The translations under genes and the position numbers were made by a program. From NCBI GenBank assembly GCA_013041925.1, contig JABDRB010000011.1, forward strand, positions 62,001 through 126,000: a DNA stretch of 64,000 nucleotides. The letters are read 5' to 3'. The stretch comes from Akkermansiaceae bacterium. Lineage in GTDB: Bacteria; Verrucomicrobiota; Verrucomicrobiia; Verrucomicrobiales; Akkermansiaceae. Below, in pieces: positions 28,638-38,649 of this stretch (positions are counted from its first letter, which is position 1; each line of letters opens with the position of its first letter). Below the pieces are notes generated by a model. It had not been told where the DNA came from and did no database searches. It worked only from the letters and a program-made list of their open reading frames with translations.

Positions 28638-29612
28638 ATGAGTGAAAATACTACCTTTGCAGAAATCGCCGACGCCATCCGCGCACACGACTCCTTTATC
28701 ATCCTCAGCCACCTTCGCCCCGACGGCGATGCCATCGGCTCCCAGATCGCCCTCGGCCACGCGCTCGAGCAGATGGGGAAAACCGTCCACTATATCAACG
28801 AGGACGGCCTGCCCGACAACCTGACTTTCCTTCCCGGTAGCGACAAAATTCAAACCCCACCAGCTGACCCGCTCGACGTTCAGGTCGCCATTGCACTCGA
28901 TTGCGCCACCAAACCACGCCTCGGCGACCATGCCCTACACGCGGCCTCCAACGCCAAGCTCTGGATCAACATCGACCACCATGTTTCCAACCCCAGCTAC
29001 GGTGACCTCAATCACATCGATGCCACATCTCCCGCCACCGGACAGATTCTCTACAACCTAATTACCGAACAGGACTTTCCGTTCTCAGACGAAACCCGCG
29101 ACTCGATCTACGTTGCCGTCTCCACCGATACCGGATCATTCCAGTATTCCAACACCACCGCCGCGACCTACGAAATGGCCGCTGACCTCGTCAGACGCGG
29201 CACTGACGTCGGAACCATCAATGCGCTGACCTACGACAACAACCCCTACCGCCGCATCGAACTCCTCCGGTCACTGCTCAACACCCTCGAACTGAATGAC
29301 CATGGTAAAGTCGCGCACTGGGAACTGCCAAACTCCGTCAAAAAGCAATACCACCTCAAACCCGAAGACAGCGAAGACCTCATCGACCTCATCCGCGGCA
29401 TCGAAGGCGTTATCGTCGCAGCCTTCTTCGAGGAGCTTCCCGATGAAAAAATACGCGTCTCACTCCGTGCCAAAGACAGTTCAGTGAACTGCAGTGAACT
29501 CGCCCAACGCTTCAAAGGTGGTGGCCACGCCCGCGCCGCTGGCATCCGCATGCCCGGCCCCCTCGCCGACGCCCGCAGCCAAGTTCTCGCCGCCATCAGC
29601 GAAGTCCTGTAG
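28638..29612 (+). CDS. nrnA: DHH/DHHA1 phosphodiesterase, NrnA-like oligoribonuclease/pAp phosphatase
   Basis: 324 residues, normal for NrnA, which degrades nano-RNA and hydrolyses pAp and pApA. DHH domain: ILSHLRPDGDAIGSQIAL (motif I), VAIALDCATKPRLGD (motif II), INIDHHVSNPSYGD (DHH motif III), VAVSTDTGSFQYSNT (motif IV). DHHA1 domain ends with FKGGGHARAAGIRMPG. It is divergently transcribed from cdaA with 123 nt between the starts, and is followed by truB and prfA on the same strand. Its role in clearing pApA from c-di-AMP breakdown is plausible. Confidence 0.93.
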   Translation: MSENTTFAEIADAIRAHDSFIILSHLRPDGDAIGSQIALGHALEQMGKTVHYINEDGLPDNLTFLPGSDKIQTPPADPLDVQVAIALDCATKPRLGDHALHAASNAKLWINIDHHVSNPSYGDLNHIDATSPATGQILYNLITEQDFPFSDETRDSIYVAVSTDTGSFQYSNTTAATYEMAADLVRRGTDVGTINALTYDNNPYRRIELLRSLLNTLELNDHGKVAHWELPNSVKKQYHLKPEDSEDLIDLIRGIEGVIVAAFFEELPDEKIRVSLRAKDSSVNCSELAQRFKGGGHARAAGIRMPGPLADARSQVLAAISEVL

Positions 29613-29677
29613 CGCGACCGCCTCGGTCATCCTCCAACGACGGACTCCCTAGAGCTACACATCACCCCATTTGCCCA

Positions 29678-30412
29678 ATGACCCAAAACCCACTCCAGAC
29701 TGACGCCCCCTGTGGCGTCCTTCTCATCGACAAGGAGCCCGATATGACCTCGCACGATGCCGTTGCCATCTGCCGCCGACAACTCAAGTTCAAGAAAATT
29801 GGCCACTGCGGCACCCTCGACCCGATGGCCACCGGCCTGCTGATGCTCGTCATCGGTCGTGCCACCAAAATCCAAGACCTCCTCATGTCCGAGGACAAGG
29901 AATACAAAGGCACCCTGACGCTCGGAGCCACCACCTCATCCCAAGATAAGGAAAGTGACATCCTCGAAGAAAAGGATGTCCCCCCATTCACCGAGGCGCA
30001 AATCGACAGCGCCTTCAACGAATACGTCGGCAAATTTGAGCAAACGCCACCGATGGTATCCGCCATCAAAAAGAATGGTGTCCCGCTCTATAAACTCGCC
30101 CGTAAGGGGATCGAGGTAGAACGTAAACCACGCGCCGTGTATGTCACCGACTACTCGATCGACCGCGTCGCCCTACCCGAGGTTGATTTCACCGTCAACT
30201 GCTCCAAAGGCTTCTACGTCCGCACCTACGCCCACGACATCGGTCAGGACCTCGGTTGCGGTGCCCACCTCTCTGCCCTCCGCAGAACCCGCTCGGGCAA
30301 GTTCACCGTCGATCGCGCCATGACCGCCAGCGAACTCAAATCCGCCACCGCCGATGACATCCAAAGCTCACTCATCTCACTCGCCGAGATCTCTCTGATG
30401 CGCGGCGCCTGA
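29678..30412 (+). CDS. truB: tRNA pseudouridine(55) synthase TruB
   Basis: 244 residues, shorter than E. coli (314) because the C-terminal PUA-like part is missing. The catalytic Asp is D48 in GHCGTLDPMATGLL. Other motifs are GVLLIDKEPDMTSHD at the N-terminus, the YKGTLTLGATT strand, TPPMVSAIKKNGVPLYKLARKG, and FTVNCSKGFYVRTYAHDIG. Follows nrnA by 65 nt and precedes prfA by 56 nt. Confidence 0.95.
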   Translation: MTQNPLQTDAPCGVLLIDKEPDMTSHDAVAICRRQLKFKKIGHCGTLDPMATGLLMLVIGRATKIQDLLMSEDKEYKGTLTLGATTSSQDKESDILEEKDVPPFTEAQIDSAFNEYVGKFEQTPPMVSAIKKNGVPLYKLARKGIEVERKPRAVYVTDYSIDRVALPEVDFTVNCSKGFYVRTYAHDIGQDLGCGAHLSALRRTRSGKFTVDRAMTASELKSATADDIQSSLISLAEISLMRGA

Positions 30413-30468
30413 CCGCCTTGAAGCCCCGTCCTCATTCCACTTCAAACCCCATAAGCCAATACCATCCC

Positions 30469-31548
30469 ATGGACTACAGCACTCTCATCTCCCAACGCCG
30501 TGATCGCTTCGCCGAGGTGGAAACACTCATCGCCGACCCGAACCTTTTTTCCGACCAAAAAAAGGCCACCGAGACCATGCGCGAACACCGCCGACTCAAA
30601 GAGCTTCTGGAAATGTGGGATACCCTCAAAGCCGCTAAAACCAACCTCGAGGAAAACCGCGAACTAGCGAAAGAGGACGATGAGGAAATCGCAGAAATGG
30701 CCAATATGGAAATCCCCGAACTCGAGGAAACCATCGAAAAACTCTCCCAGGATGTGCAATACGCCCTCCTCCCCCGCGATGAAGCCGAGGACCGCGATGC
30801 ATTATTAGAAATCAGATCCGGCGCTGGTGGTGACGAAGCCGCTATCTTCGCAGGCGAGATCATGCGCATGTACCAACGCTACGCCGAACAACGTGGCTGG
30901 AAATATGAACATCTCGATTCCACCCCGTCCGAAGCCGGCGGCTTCTCCAAGGTCGTGCTCAAGGTCACCGGTGAAGAGGTCTTCCGCTTCCTCAAGTACG
31001 AGTCCGGCGTGCATCGTGTCCAACGCGTGCCCGCAACTGAAACACAGGGACGCATCCACACCTCTACCGTCACCGTTGCCGTCATGCCTGAGGCCGAGGA
31101 GGTCGATGTGCAATTCAAAACCGAGGACCTCCACATCCAGGCGACCCGCTCCGGCGGCCCTGGCGGACAACACGTCAACACCACCGACTCCGCTGTCCAG
31201 ATCACCCACCTGCCGACAGGCATTCAGGTCAAATCCCAAGACGGCCGGTCCCAGACACAGAACAAGGAAAAGGCCCTCGCCATTCTCCGTGCCAAGATTT
31301 TCGAAATCAAACAACGCGAACAAGAAGAGGAATACTCAGCCCAGCGCAGGTCACTGATCGGCTCCGGTGATCGCTCCGAAAAAATCCGCACCTACAACTT
31401 CCCCCAATCGCGTATCACCGACCACCGCATCGGCTTCACCACCCACAACATGGATGGCATCTTCGACGGCGATCTTTTTGAGATCACCGCCGCCCTCCAA
31501 ACCGCCGAAATGGCGCAGCGCCTTGAAGACGCCGGCATGAGCGCGTAG
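30469..31548 (+). CDS. prfA: peptide chain release factor 1
   Basis: 359 residues from the ATG at 30469; the upstream ATG at 30418 would overlap nothing but adds 17 residues unlike RF1. Reads UAA and UAG stop codons. Landmarks are the N-terminal helical bundle, SGAGGDEAAIFAGEI, the anticodon-like P-A-T in HRVQRVPATETQGRIH (PxT motif of RF1), the peptidyl-hydrolysis GGQ in SGGPGGQHVNTTDS, and FPQSRITDHRIGF. End of the nrnA-truB-prfA run. Confidence 0.96.
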   Translation: MDYSTLISQRRDRFAEVETLIADPNLFSDQKKATETMREHRRLKELLEMWDTLKAAKTNLEENRELAKEDDEEIAEMANMEIPELEETIEKLSQDVQYALLPRDEAEDRDALLEIRSGAGGDEAAIFAGEIMRMYQRYAEQRGWKYEHLDSTPSEAGGFSKVVLKVTGEEVFRFLKYESGVHRVQRVPATETQGRIHTSTVTVAVMPEAEEVDVQFKTEDLHIQATRSGGPGGQHVNTTDSAVQITHLPTGIQVKSQDGRSQTQNKEKALAILRAKIFEIKQREQEEEYSAQRRSLIGSGDRSEKIRTYNFPQSRITDHRIGFTTHNMDGIFDGDLFEITAALQTAEMAQRLEDAGMSA

Positions 31549-31631
31549 CTCAATCCATGAGCATGACCACATTGGCAAACTGAACTCAGGTCCCCTTTTT
31601 CGCTGATTGACGAATACTGGCAGCGCGAGAT

Positions 31632-33104
31632 TTACTCACCCTGCTTGACTTCTTCACCCTGCTCCACTTCTTCAAGTGTCGCAACGCATAGACGATAGAC
31701 ATCTGGTTCCATGCCACGATCTGGCTCCCCCTGACTGCAACTATTGAGCCACTTGCCGAGTGTGCGTCGCTGCTCGGCATCCATCCGCTTGACCATCCCT
31801 TCGCCACCGCTGAGAAGCTGTGGATCACGCCGACCATGCGCTCGGTTTTGAATCTCGCGAAAGGTCACGAGTAGTCGGTCCAGTACAATCCATGGAAAAT
31901 TCTCATTTTTCGGCGGGCCGAGTTCCCATTTTCTCCCCTCACCACTTTGAAGTTTCACTCCGCCTCGTATATCCACTTTAAGGTCGGGCAATTCGTTCCC
32001 TTTAAAAAAGGCGGCTGCGGCACCGGCGATTGATCCAACCAGGGTGCCTGCACCGTGGGTCAGCCCACCCGTACCCACATCCACGGCAACCCCTGCAGCG
32101 GCTCCAGCTGCGCCCCCAGCAAGCGCAAGTTGACTACGGGAAAGCCCCCACTTCGACCATGTTTCAGCCGCCTCGAGATCGATGTTTTCAAAGCCGAACT
32201 CTTCCCAATCGACTTGGACGAGGTGATGACGGTAAATCTTGAGTAAGCAGTCGACCCCCTGCTTCACTATCGTTGTCACACGTTGGTAATAGGCCGTGAC
32301 CATCTCATCCTTCACGCGCTCACGGCGGTGTTCGACTTCGAGATCATGTTCATCGAGAATGCGGAATTCGCGGAGCAACATGACTTTTTCCAGCACATCC
32401 ACCACCACCTCGGCACTTTCCTCTCGGCGTTGCCTCCACTCGTCGTCGATAAAACGAATGGTCGACTCAATGACGCCTGCGTGTTCTTCATCAATTTCAA
32501 GTAGCGATTTTAACAACCTCCGTCGCTCGTCAAACCTCGCATGGTGCGCATTAAATGTTCTTACCAAATTAAAATAACTTCCTAGTCGGTCCTTCCACGC
32601 TCTCTCATGATCGCTGGCATCCCCCTTAGCATTCAACACGGCCATACGGCGCCGACCCGTCCAACGCAGTATTTCCATCTCCGCGATAAATTCATCACGT
32701 AGGGGTTTGCTGGGATCGATAATGTAGAGCAAACCGGCTCCGTCGATCAAGGGGGCCAACAATTGACATTCGTCATCAAACTCACTCGAGTTCTTATTTT
32801 CCTCCACAAAAGTTTTTACCGCATCAAGCCCTGGTGGGCTGTGTCCCGCCATACGCTGAATCTCACGCATGGCTTCGATGGGCCGCGAAAACCCGGGGGT
32901 ATCGATGAAGCGGATACGCTCTTGTCCGTCAAACTCCAGAGGAAGAATCTGACATCGCGTCGTTTCGCCCGGCGTCGGGCTAATGCGAATGACCCGGTCG
33001 TCATCGACTTCCAGCAAAGTCGCTAACACGGAGGATTTCCCCATGTTGACCTTACCCACCACGGCAAAGGTCGGCACGTCCGTTTCTGATTTCGGATCAC
33101 TCAT
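31632..33104 (-). CDS. GTPase of the DUF3482 type (HSR1-related)
   Basis: 490 residues from ATG 33104 (a GTG at 33110 is also in frame). G-domain: G1 GKVNMGKSSVL (near 18-26), G2 PTPGETTRC, G3 DTPG followed by FSRPIEAMREI, and LNAKGD as a likely G4-type element. A central helical part (240-330) precedes a glycine/alanine zipper segment of about 40 residues (GGAAGAAAGVAVDVGTGG ... VGSIAGAAAAFF) that could enter the membrane. The C-terminus ends in a repeated EEVEQGEEVKQGE. DUF3482 GTPases usually stand next to a DUF2868 membrane gene, as here (33201-34685). Function not established. Confidence 0.8.
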   Translation of the reverse strand: MSDPKSETDVPTFAVVGKVNMGKSSVLATLLEVDDDRVIRISPTPGETTRCQILPLEFDGQERIRFIDTPGFSRPIEAMREIQRMAGHSPPGLDAVKTFVEENKNSSEFDDECQLLAPLIDGAGLLYIIDPSKPLRDEFIAEMEILRWTGRRRMAVLNAKGDASDHERAWKDRLGSYFNLVRTFNAHHARFDERRRLLKSLLEIDEEHAGVIESTIRFIDDEWRQRREESAEVVVDVLEKVMLLREFRILDEHDLEVEHRRERVKDEMVTAYYQRVTTIVKQGVDCLLKIYRHHLVQVDWEEFGFENIDLEAAETWSKWGLSRSQLALAGGAAGAAAGVAVDVGTGGLTHGAGTLVGSIAGAAAAFFKGNELPDLKVDIRGGVKLQSGEGRKWELGPPKNENFPWIVLDRLLVTFREIQNRAHGRRDPQLLSGGEGMVKRMDAEQRRTLGKWLNSCSQGEPDRGMEPDVYRLCVATLEEVEQGEEVKQGE

Positions 33105-33129
33105 TGGCACTGCAGCTTAGGCAAGGCAG

Positions 33130-33148
33130 GACAGCTTTGCAAGCTGTC
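33130..33148 (-). other. 8-bp hairpin between the DUF2868 and GTPase genes
   Basis: GACAGCTT (33130-33137) pairs with AAGCTGTC (33141-33148) around TGC. It has no T-run in the transcribed (minus) direction, so it could be an internal attenuation or mRNA-stability structure. Confidence 0.35.
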
Positions 33149-33200
33149 GGCATGCTCGGTTTGATTATTCCTTGGGGTGTCAACATCTTGCATAGCGTTC

Positions 33201-34685
33201 TTACTTAAGAAAATGAAACACCTCGGCCTCGCTGTCCTTGAGCCCATCAACAAAGCTCGTCCATTGACGCATCTCCACATCCCCCCCTATCATGACATAT
33301 CGAATCATATGACCCTCGCCGATCGCTGACCGGACTTGAGCGTGATAGACGCCCATCTGTTTCGGGCTCAAATTCCAACCTTCCACTAAAAAAACCACAC
33401 CCATGGCGGCATCGCGCGCAGCGTTCAGAGCCTGTTTTTCGCCATCCGCATCCAGAGTTCCTAGCGAAAACCTCGCCTCTGGGTTCACGCGCAGCTCTTG
33501 CAGTAAAAACGGCCGCAATGCTTCAGTTGCGATCTCCAAACCTCCCACATCCAGTATCACCACGCCATCGGAGGGACCCGATTGCACTTCACCCCGCTCT
33601 ACCTTGGTGATCTCACGCCACAGGATGCGGTGGTGGGACTCTTGAAAATTCATCTTTGCGAGAGATCGTCGCTCCATCCACCAAGAACCGATCCACATCA
33701 GCAGTCGAGGCAAAAGCCCATACAGGCTGAGTGATACGAAAAAGAAAACCGCCCACCCGAGGATGGCTTGCTGACGTAGTGGCATGGAATGAATCAAATC
33801 ACCCGTCAACTCGCTCATATCCGGTTTGTAACCAAGCTGAGTCATCTCCACAGCCTGCCTTCCTGGAAATGCCTCTCCTATGGGCAGCGACATGACACGC
33901 GTGACGTTATTCAAACTTTCTTCGCCAAATTGGGGTAAGGAAGTTTCCCAGTAAAAGCCGACGTTTAAAAACCAGAGGCAGCCAAAGAGCCCAAACAATA
34001 AACCAACATTATAACCCACCCCACCTGCTTGCATCAGACGAGTCAACCGCCAACCCAACACACTGCGACCTCCACACACTCGGCTTTTGAGTGACTCCCA
34101 AAGTGCCGCATCCCTTTTTCCCCCACTGGCTATTCGAATCAGCCACTCGATTCCATTTTCGAGTAACGTAAGCGACCCCGACCACCTCCGCCAAAGCCAA
34201 TAACCTAACACACCAACAACCAGAAAGCACCACTGCAAGCCCAGCGTCACCGCGAGTAAAATCCATACGTTGAACCCCTTCACCTGTCGACTCACCGTCT
34301 CGATGCTGAGCGCGTAGTCCGTCTTACTTACCAGCTCACCCACTTCGGGTCGGCTGAACTCAAGCTCCTCATAAGAAAAATCGGTCAACAATCCACGAAC
34401 GACCCCGATACCCATGATAAACATCACGACCACAACAACCACGCTGACCATTCTTGCCGACGCTGTCACCTTGGCCCCCGCCGACGTATCACCACGCACA
34501 TCATCGAGCATCCATCTCAACCCCAACCTCCGACGCTCTTTTTCGCTATCAGGGCAGGAAGATTCCACCTCATCCCTCACACCAGCCCGCCATGACCGCT
34601 TCCATGGTTTTATATTTCCAATGAGGGCTTCGAAATCGACCATATCAGCCAAACTCCAGCGACTCTTCTTCCTTTCAGGGTTCAC
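33201..34685 (-). CDS. DUF2868 membrane protein, partner of the DUF3482-type GTPase
   Basis: 494 residues from a GTG at 34685. This start keeps the motif W-S-L-A-D-M-V-D-F-E near the N-terminus; an ATG at 34643 and a TTG at 34724 are alternatives. About four membrane spans are visible: VSVVVVVVMFIMGIGVV, WILLAVTLGLQWCFLVVGVLGY, GLLFGLFGCLWFLNVGFYW and ILGWAVFFFVSLSLYGLLP. The C-terminal cytoplasmic part contains GVVILDVGGLEIA and AMGVVFLVEGWNLSP. DUF2868 genes stand beside DUF3482 GTPase genes in many genomes; the pair probably acts together at the membrane. Confidence 0.72.
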   Translation of the reverse strand: MNPERKKSRWSLADMVDFEALIGNIKPWKRSWRAGVRDEVESSCPDSEKERRRLGLRWMLDDVRGDTSAGAKVTASARMVSVVVVVVMFIMGIGVVRGLLTDFSYEELEFSRPEVGELVSKTDYALSIETVSRQVKGFNVWILLAVTLGLQWCFLVVGVLGYWLWRRWSGSLTLLENGIEWLIRIASGGKRDAALWESLKSRVCGGRSVLGWRLTRLMQAGGVGYNVGLLFGLFGCLWFLNVGFYWETSLPQFGEESLNNVTRVMSLPIGEAFPGRQAVEMTQLGYKPDMSELTGDLIHSMPLRQQAILGWAVFFFVSLSLYGLLPRLLMWIGSWWMERRSLAKMNFQESHHRILWREITKVERGEVQSGPSDGVVILDVGGLEIATEALRPFLLQELRVNPEARFSLGTLDADGEKQALNAARDAAMGVVFLVEGWNLSPKQMGVYHAQVRSAIGEGHMIRYVMIGGDVEMRQWTSFVDGLKDSEAEVFHFLK

Positions 34686-34727
34686 AGCGACAACTTGACC
34701 TCTTTGAGGCGATTCGACAAACAAATC

Positions 34728-34753
34728 AACAAATCAAGATATGTAGATTTGTT
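34728..34753. promoter_or_regulatory. 8-bp inverted repeat in the DUF2868/metH divergent region
   Basis: AACAAATC (34728-34735) and GATTTGTT (34746-34753) with a 10-nt spacer, inside a run where ACAAATCA occurs twice in tandem (34721-34736). It lies 44 nt before the metH ATG. No cobalamin or SAM/SAH riboswitch consensus was recognised in this short leader, so a protein operator is more likely. Confidence 0.35.
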
Positions 34754-34796
34754 CTTGTTTTCCCTGTATTTGTAACTAAATTTGCGCTGACACGCT

Positions 34797-37700
34797 ATGC
34801 CAAGACCTGACGCCACCGCCGAACTTACCGCCGCCTTAGAGCAACGTATCCTCATGCTCGATGGAGCCATGGGCACCACCATCCGTGGTTACGGGCTGGA
34901 GGAATCCGATGCCCGAGGCACACTCTTCAAGGATGCCCCTAAGGATTTGCTCAACAATGGCGACATCCTCTCACTCACTCGCCCAGATGTCATCAGCGAC
35001 ATCCATCACCGTTTTCTCGACGCCGGCTCGGATATCATCGAAACGAATTCCTTCTCCGGAACATCCATTGCCCAGTCAGAGTTCTTCGTCGATGACCCCC
35101 GCGAATCCGGCGAGGGCCGCAAGGACCCCGAGTTCTACCAGAAAGTGCTCGATGACCCGTTCCTCAAAGACCTCGCGTGGCAAATCAATGTCGAGTCCGC
35201 CCAGCTCGCCCGCCATGCCTGCGATCAAGTGGCCCAAGCCACCGGCATCCCGCGCTACGCCGCTGGCGCCATCGGACCCATGACCGTTGGCCTCAACAAC
35301 GCTGCCGTTGATCCCGATGACCCCGGGTTCCGCACCGTCACCTTCGATCAAGTCTACGAGGACTACAAACGCCAAATCCGAGCACTCGTGGAAGGGGGCG
35401 TAGATATCCTCATGGTCGAAACCATTTTCGACGCCCTCAACTCAAAAGCCGCCCTCGTCGCCATCCAAGACGTCTTCGAAGAGGACGGATTCAAACTCCC
35501 CATCATCATCTCCGCCGCTGTCGGTCGGGGTGGGGAAACCATGATCTCCGCCCAGAAGGCGGAGGCACTCTGGAATGCCGTCGCCCACGTCAAACCACTG
35601 GCCATCGGCCTGAATTGCTCGCTGGGACCGGACGAAATGCGACCTTTTATCGCCGAGCTCAGTCGGGTCGCCGATAGCTTTGTCTCCTGCTACCCAAACG
35701 CTGGTATGCCGGACGCCCTGTCAAAAACCGGCTTCCCCATGCTCCCCGAGGACATGCAGGGACACCTGCGCGATTTTGCCTCCTCTGGGTTTATCAATCT
35801 CGCTGGTGGATGCTGCGGAAACACCCCCGATCACATTGCCGCCATCGCTCGAGGCGTCAAGGACGTGTCACCACGTAAACGCCCCACCATCGAACCCTTA
35901 CTCCGACTCTCCGGCACCGAACCCTATAACCACTCAGCCGAAAAAAATTTCCTCATGATCGGCGAGCGCACCAACGTCGCCGGCTCACCGCGGTTCCGTA
36001 AACTTGTCCAGGATGGGAAACTCGAGGACGCCCTCGCTGTGGCCCGCCAGCAGGTCGATAATGGCGCACCCGTCATCGATATCTGTTTTGACGACGGACT
36101 GATCGATGGCGTTGCCATGATGACGCGCTTCCTCAACCTGGTGCAATCCGAACCCGATATCACCAAGGTTCCCATCACCGTGGACTCCTCGAAATGGGAA
36201 ATCCTCCATGCCGGGCTCAAATGCCTGCAAGGGAAAGGCATCGTCAACTCCATCTCACTCAAGGAAGGTGAAGAAGCGTTTAAAAGCAACGCACGCACCA
36301 TCATGAAATTCGGTGCCGCGGCCGTGGTCATGGCCTTTGATGAAAACGGCCAAGCCGCGAGCTACGAGGAAAAAATCCGCATCTGCGAACGCGCCTACCG
36401 TGTCCTCGTCGATGACGTCGGGTTCAACCCACAGGATATCATCTTCGACCCTAACATCCTCACCGTCGCCACCGGCATCGAGGAACATAATAACTACGCC
36501 GTCGACTTTTTTAAAGCCACCGCGTGGATCAAAAAAAACCTCCCCGGTGCTAAAGTCTCGGGCGGCGTCTCCAACGTATCGTTCTCGTTCCGAGGAAATA
36601 ACCCCGTGCGCGAGGCCATGCACTCCGCATTCCTCTACCACGCCGGTGAAGCCGGCATGGACATGGGTATCGTCAACGCAGGCATGTTAGAAGTTTACGA
36701 TGAAATCCCACCCGAGATGCTGAAGCATGTCGAGGATGTCCTCCTGAACCGCGACCCGGATGCCACAGAGCGACTGCTCGATTTTGCCGAGCAATTCAAG
36801 GGTGTCAAAAAATCAGAGCGGAAGGAAAACCTTGAATGGCGCAGCGCCCCAGTCGAAAAACGCCTCGAACACGCACTGCTCAAGGGAATCGACACATTTA
36901 TCATCGAGGACACCGAAGAAGCCCGACTCCAGTATCAAATCCCCCTCAAGGTCATCGAAGGACCGCTGATGGATGGCATGGGCGTCGTCGGCGACCTCTT
37001 TGGCGCAGGTAAAATGTTCCTCCCCCAGGTGGTTAAGTCCGCCCGTGTCATGAAAAAATCCGTCGCCCACCTCGAGCCCTTTATGGAGAAGGAGAAACAG
37101 CGGAAGATCACCGCCTCAGCCGCCGAGCTGATGGCAAATGATAGCTCACTCAGCGAAGATCATGCCCGCGCGGAAGCCGAGAAATCCATGAGCGCTGGCC
37201 GCATCGTTATGGCCACCGTCAAAGGCGACGTCCATGACATCGGTAAAAATATCGTGGGCGTCGTGCTCGCCTGCAATGGTTTCGAGGTCATCGACCTCGG
37301 CGTCATGGTCCCCTGCGAAAAAATTCTCGAAGTCGCTGCTGAAAAACGCGCCGATGTGATTGGTCTCTCCGGACTGATCACACCCTCGCTCGATGAAATG
37401 GTGAACATCGCTAAGGAAATGGAACGCCGGAAACTCAACACCCCGATCTTGCTCGGTGGCGCCACCACCAGCCCAGCACATACCGCCGTCAAAATTGCCC
37501 CCCACTACAGCGGCCCCACCATCCACGTGCTCGACGCCTCCCGATCCGTCCCCGTCACCACTACCCTACTCAGCGATGATGGTCGCGAAAAGTTGATCGT
37601 AGAAAATAACACACGCCACGAAACACTACGCGCCAATTTTAACAAAAAAGACAAAGCCACCATCAGCCTAGAGGCCGCCCGTAACAATGCCAGCTCATGC

Positions 37701-38645
37701 GACTGGTCGGATTACTCCCCACCTCAACCCGAATTCACCGGCACCCGTGTGATCGACAACCAATCGCTGCGCGAGCTTGCGGATTATATCGACTGGACAC
37801 CCTTCTTCCACGCATGGGAGCTCCGTGGCGTCTGGGATCGGGAGCAAAAAGTTCTTAAAACCCGTCATGCAGAAGCGGTCGAGGTGGCCGATAAACTCTA
37901 CGAGGAAGCCCAAGAGCTCCTCGAGGACATCATCACCCACAAACGCTTCACCGCCCGAGGCGTCTACGGGTTTTTCCACGCCCACTCAGATGGAGACGAT
38001 ATCATTCTGCCCAACAACAACGCCACCTTCCACACACTGCGACAGCAGACCGACAAGACCAGCGGCAAACCTCACTACGCGCTAAGTGATTTCATCAAGC
38101 CAGGCGACAGCACCCAACCTAACGGAAAAACAAACGATCACATCGGCGGATTTGTCGTTGGTATCCACGGTGCTGACGCCTGGGCAGCCGAGTTACGTGA
38201 AAAACATGAAGTCGATTCCGCCATCATGGTGCAAGCTATCGCGGATCGACTCGCCGAGGCCTTTGCCGAGCTTCTCCACCACCGGGCGCGCGTTGCTTGG
38301 GGGTATGAACGCCCAAACGCGTTTAACCACAACGAACTCATCAAAGAGACCTATCAAGGGATCCGCCCTGCCCCCGGCTATCCCGCGCAGCCCGATCACA
38401 CCGAAAAAGAAACACTCTTTGACTTACTCGACGCGACCTCAGCGACAGGTGTTGAACTCACCGAATCCTGTGCCATGCACCCTGGAGCCGCCGTTTCTGG
38501 TCTCCTGTTCGCGCACCCCGACAGCAAGTACTTTGCCCTCAACGACCTCCAAAAAGATCAGATCGAGGACTACGCAAATCGCAAAGGTTGGTCGCTCGAC
38601 AAAGCCGAAAAGTGGCTGGGACCATGGCTCGGATATGACTCGTGA
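34797..38645 (+). CDS. metH: B12-dependent methionine synthase
   Basis: 1282 residues, slightly longer than E. coli (1227), with all four modules. Homocysteine domain: [14 protein letters not shown] and zinc cysteines C274, C339, C340 ([15 protein letters not shown]). Pterin-binding domain with [17 protein letters not shown]-type [17 protein letters not shown] and [12 protein letters not shown]. Cobalamin domain with D-V-H-D-I-G-K-N (D811, axial H813), followed by [12 protein letters not shown]-terminal reactivation domain (about 955-1282) ending [18 protein letters not shown]. It transfers the methyl of 5-methyl-THF to homocysteine. Convergent with the VIT1-like gene (4-nt gap). Confidence 0.96.
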   Translation: MPRPDATAELTAALEQRILMLDGAMGTTIRGYGLEESDARGTLFKDAPKDLLNNGDILSLTRPDVISDIHHRFLDAGSDIIETNSFSGTSIAQSEFFVDDPRESGEGRKDPEFYQKVLDDPFLKDLAWQINVESAQLARHACDQVAQATGIPRYAAGAIGPMTVGLNNAAVDPDDPGFRTVTFDQVYEDYKRQIRALVEGGVDILMVETIFDALNSKAALVAIQDVFEEDGFKLPIIISAAVGRGGETMISAQKAEALWNAVAHVKPLAIGLNCSLGPDEMRPFIAELSRVADSFVSCYPNAGMPDALSKTGFPMLPEDMQGHLRDFASSGFINLAGGCCGNTPDHIAAIARGVKDVSPRKRPTIEPLLRLSGTEPYNHSAEKNFLMIGERTNVAGSPRFRKLVQDGKLEDALAVARQQVDNGAPVIDICFDDGLIDGVAMMTRFLNLVQSEPDITKVPITVDSSKWEILHAGLKCLQGKGIVNSISLKEGEEAFKSNARTIMKFGAAAVVMAFDENGQAASYEEKIRICERAYRVLVDDVGFNPQDIIFDPNILTVATGIEEHNNYAVDFFKATAWIKKNLPGAKVSGGVSNVSFSFRGNNPVREAMHSAFLYHAGEAGMDMGIVNAGMLEVYDEIPPEMLKHVEDVLLNRDPDATERLLDFAEQFKGVKKSERKENLEWRSAPVEKRLEHALLKGIDTFIIEDTEEARLQYQIPLKVIEGPLMDGMGVVGDLFGAGKMFLPQVVKSARVMKKSVAHLEPFMEKEKQRKITASAAELMANDSSLSEDHARAEAEKSMSAGRIVMATVKGDVHDIGKNIVGVVLACNGFEVIDLGVMVPCEKILEVAAEKRADVIGLSGLITPSLDEMVNIAKEMERRKLNTPILLGGATTSPAHTAVKIAPHYSGPTIHVLDASRSVPVTTTLLSDDGREKLIVENNTRHETLRANFNKKDKATISLEAARNNASSCDWSDYSPPQPEFTGTRVIDNQSLRELADYIDWTPFFHAWELRGVWDREQKVLKTRHAEAVEVADKLYEEAQELLEDIITHKRFTARGVYGFFHAHSDGDDIILPNNNATFHTLRQQTDKTSGKPHYALSDFIKPGDSTQPNGKTNDHIGGFVVGIHGADAWAAELREKHEVDSAIMVQAIADRLAEAFAELLHHRARVAWGYERPNAFNHNELIKETYQGIRPAPGYPAQPDHTEKETLFDLLDATSATGVELTESCAMHPGAAVSGLLFAHPDSKYFALNDLQKDQIEDYANRKGWSLDKAEKWLGPWLGYDS

Positions 38646-38649
38646 ACCG

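Noticed and set aside
28515-28931. upstream extension of cdaA into nrnA
   Set aside because: Antisense to nrnA; the CdaA N-terminus begins at VDFLSSHWR (GTG 28514). A TTG at 28544 lies in a repeat and is less likely.
34686-34796. cobalamin or SAM/SAH riboswitch before metH
   Set aside because: The leader is only about 110 nt, AT-rich, and I see no B12-box or other riboswitch consensus.
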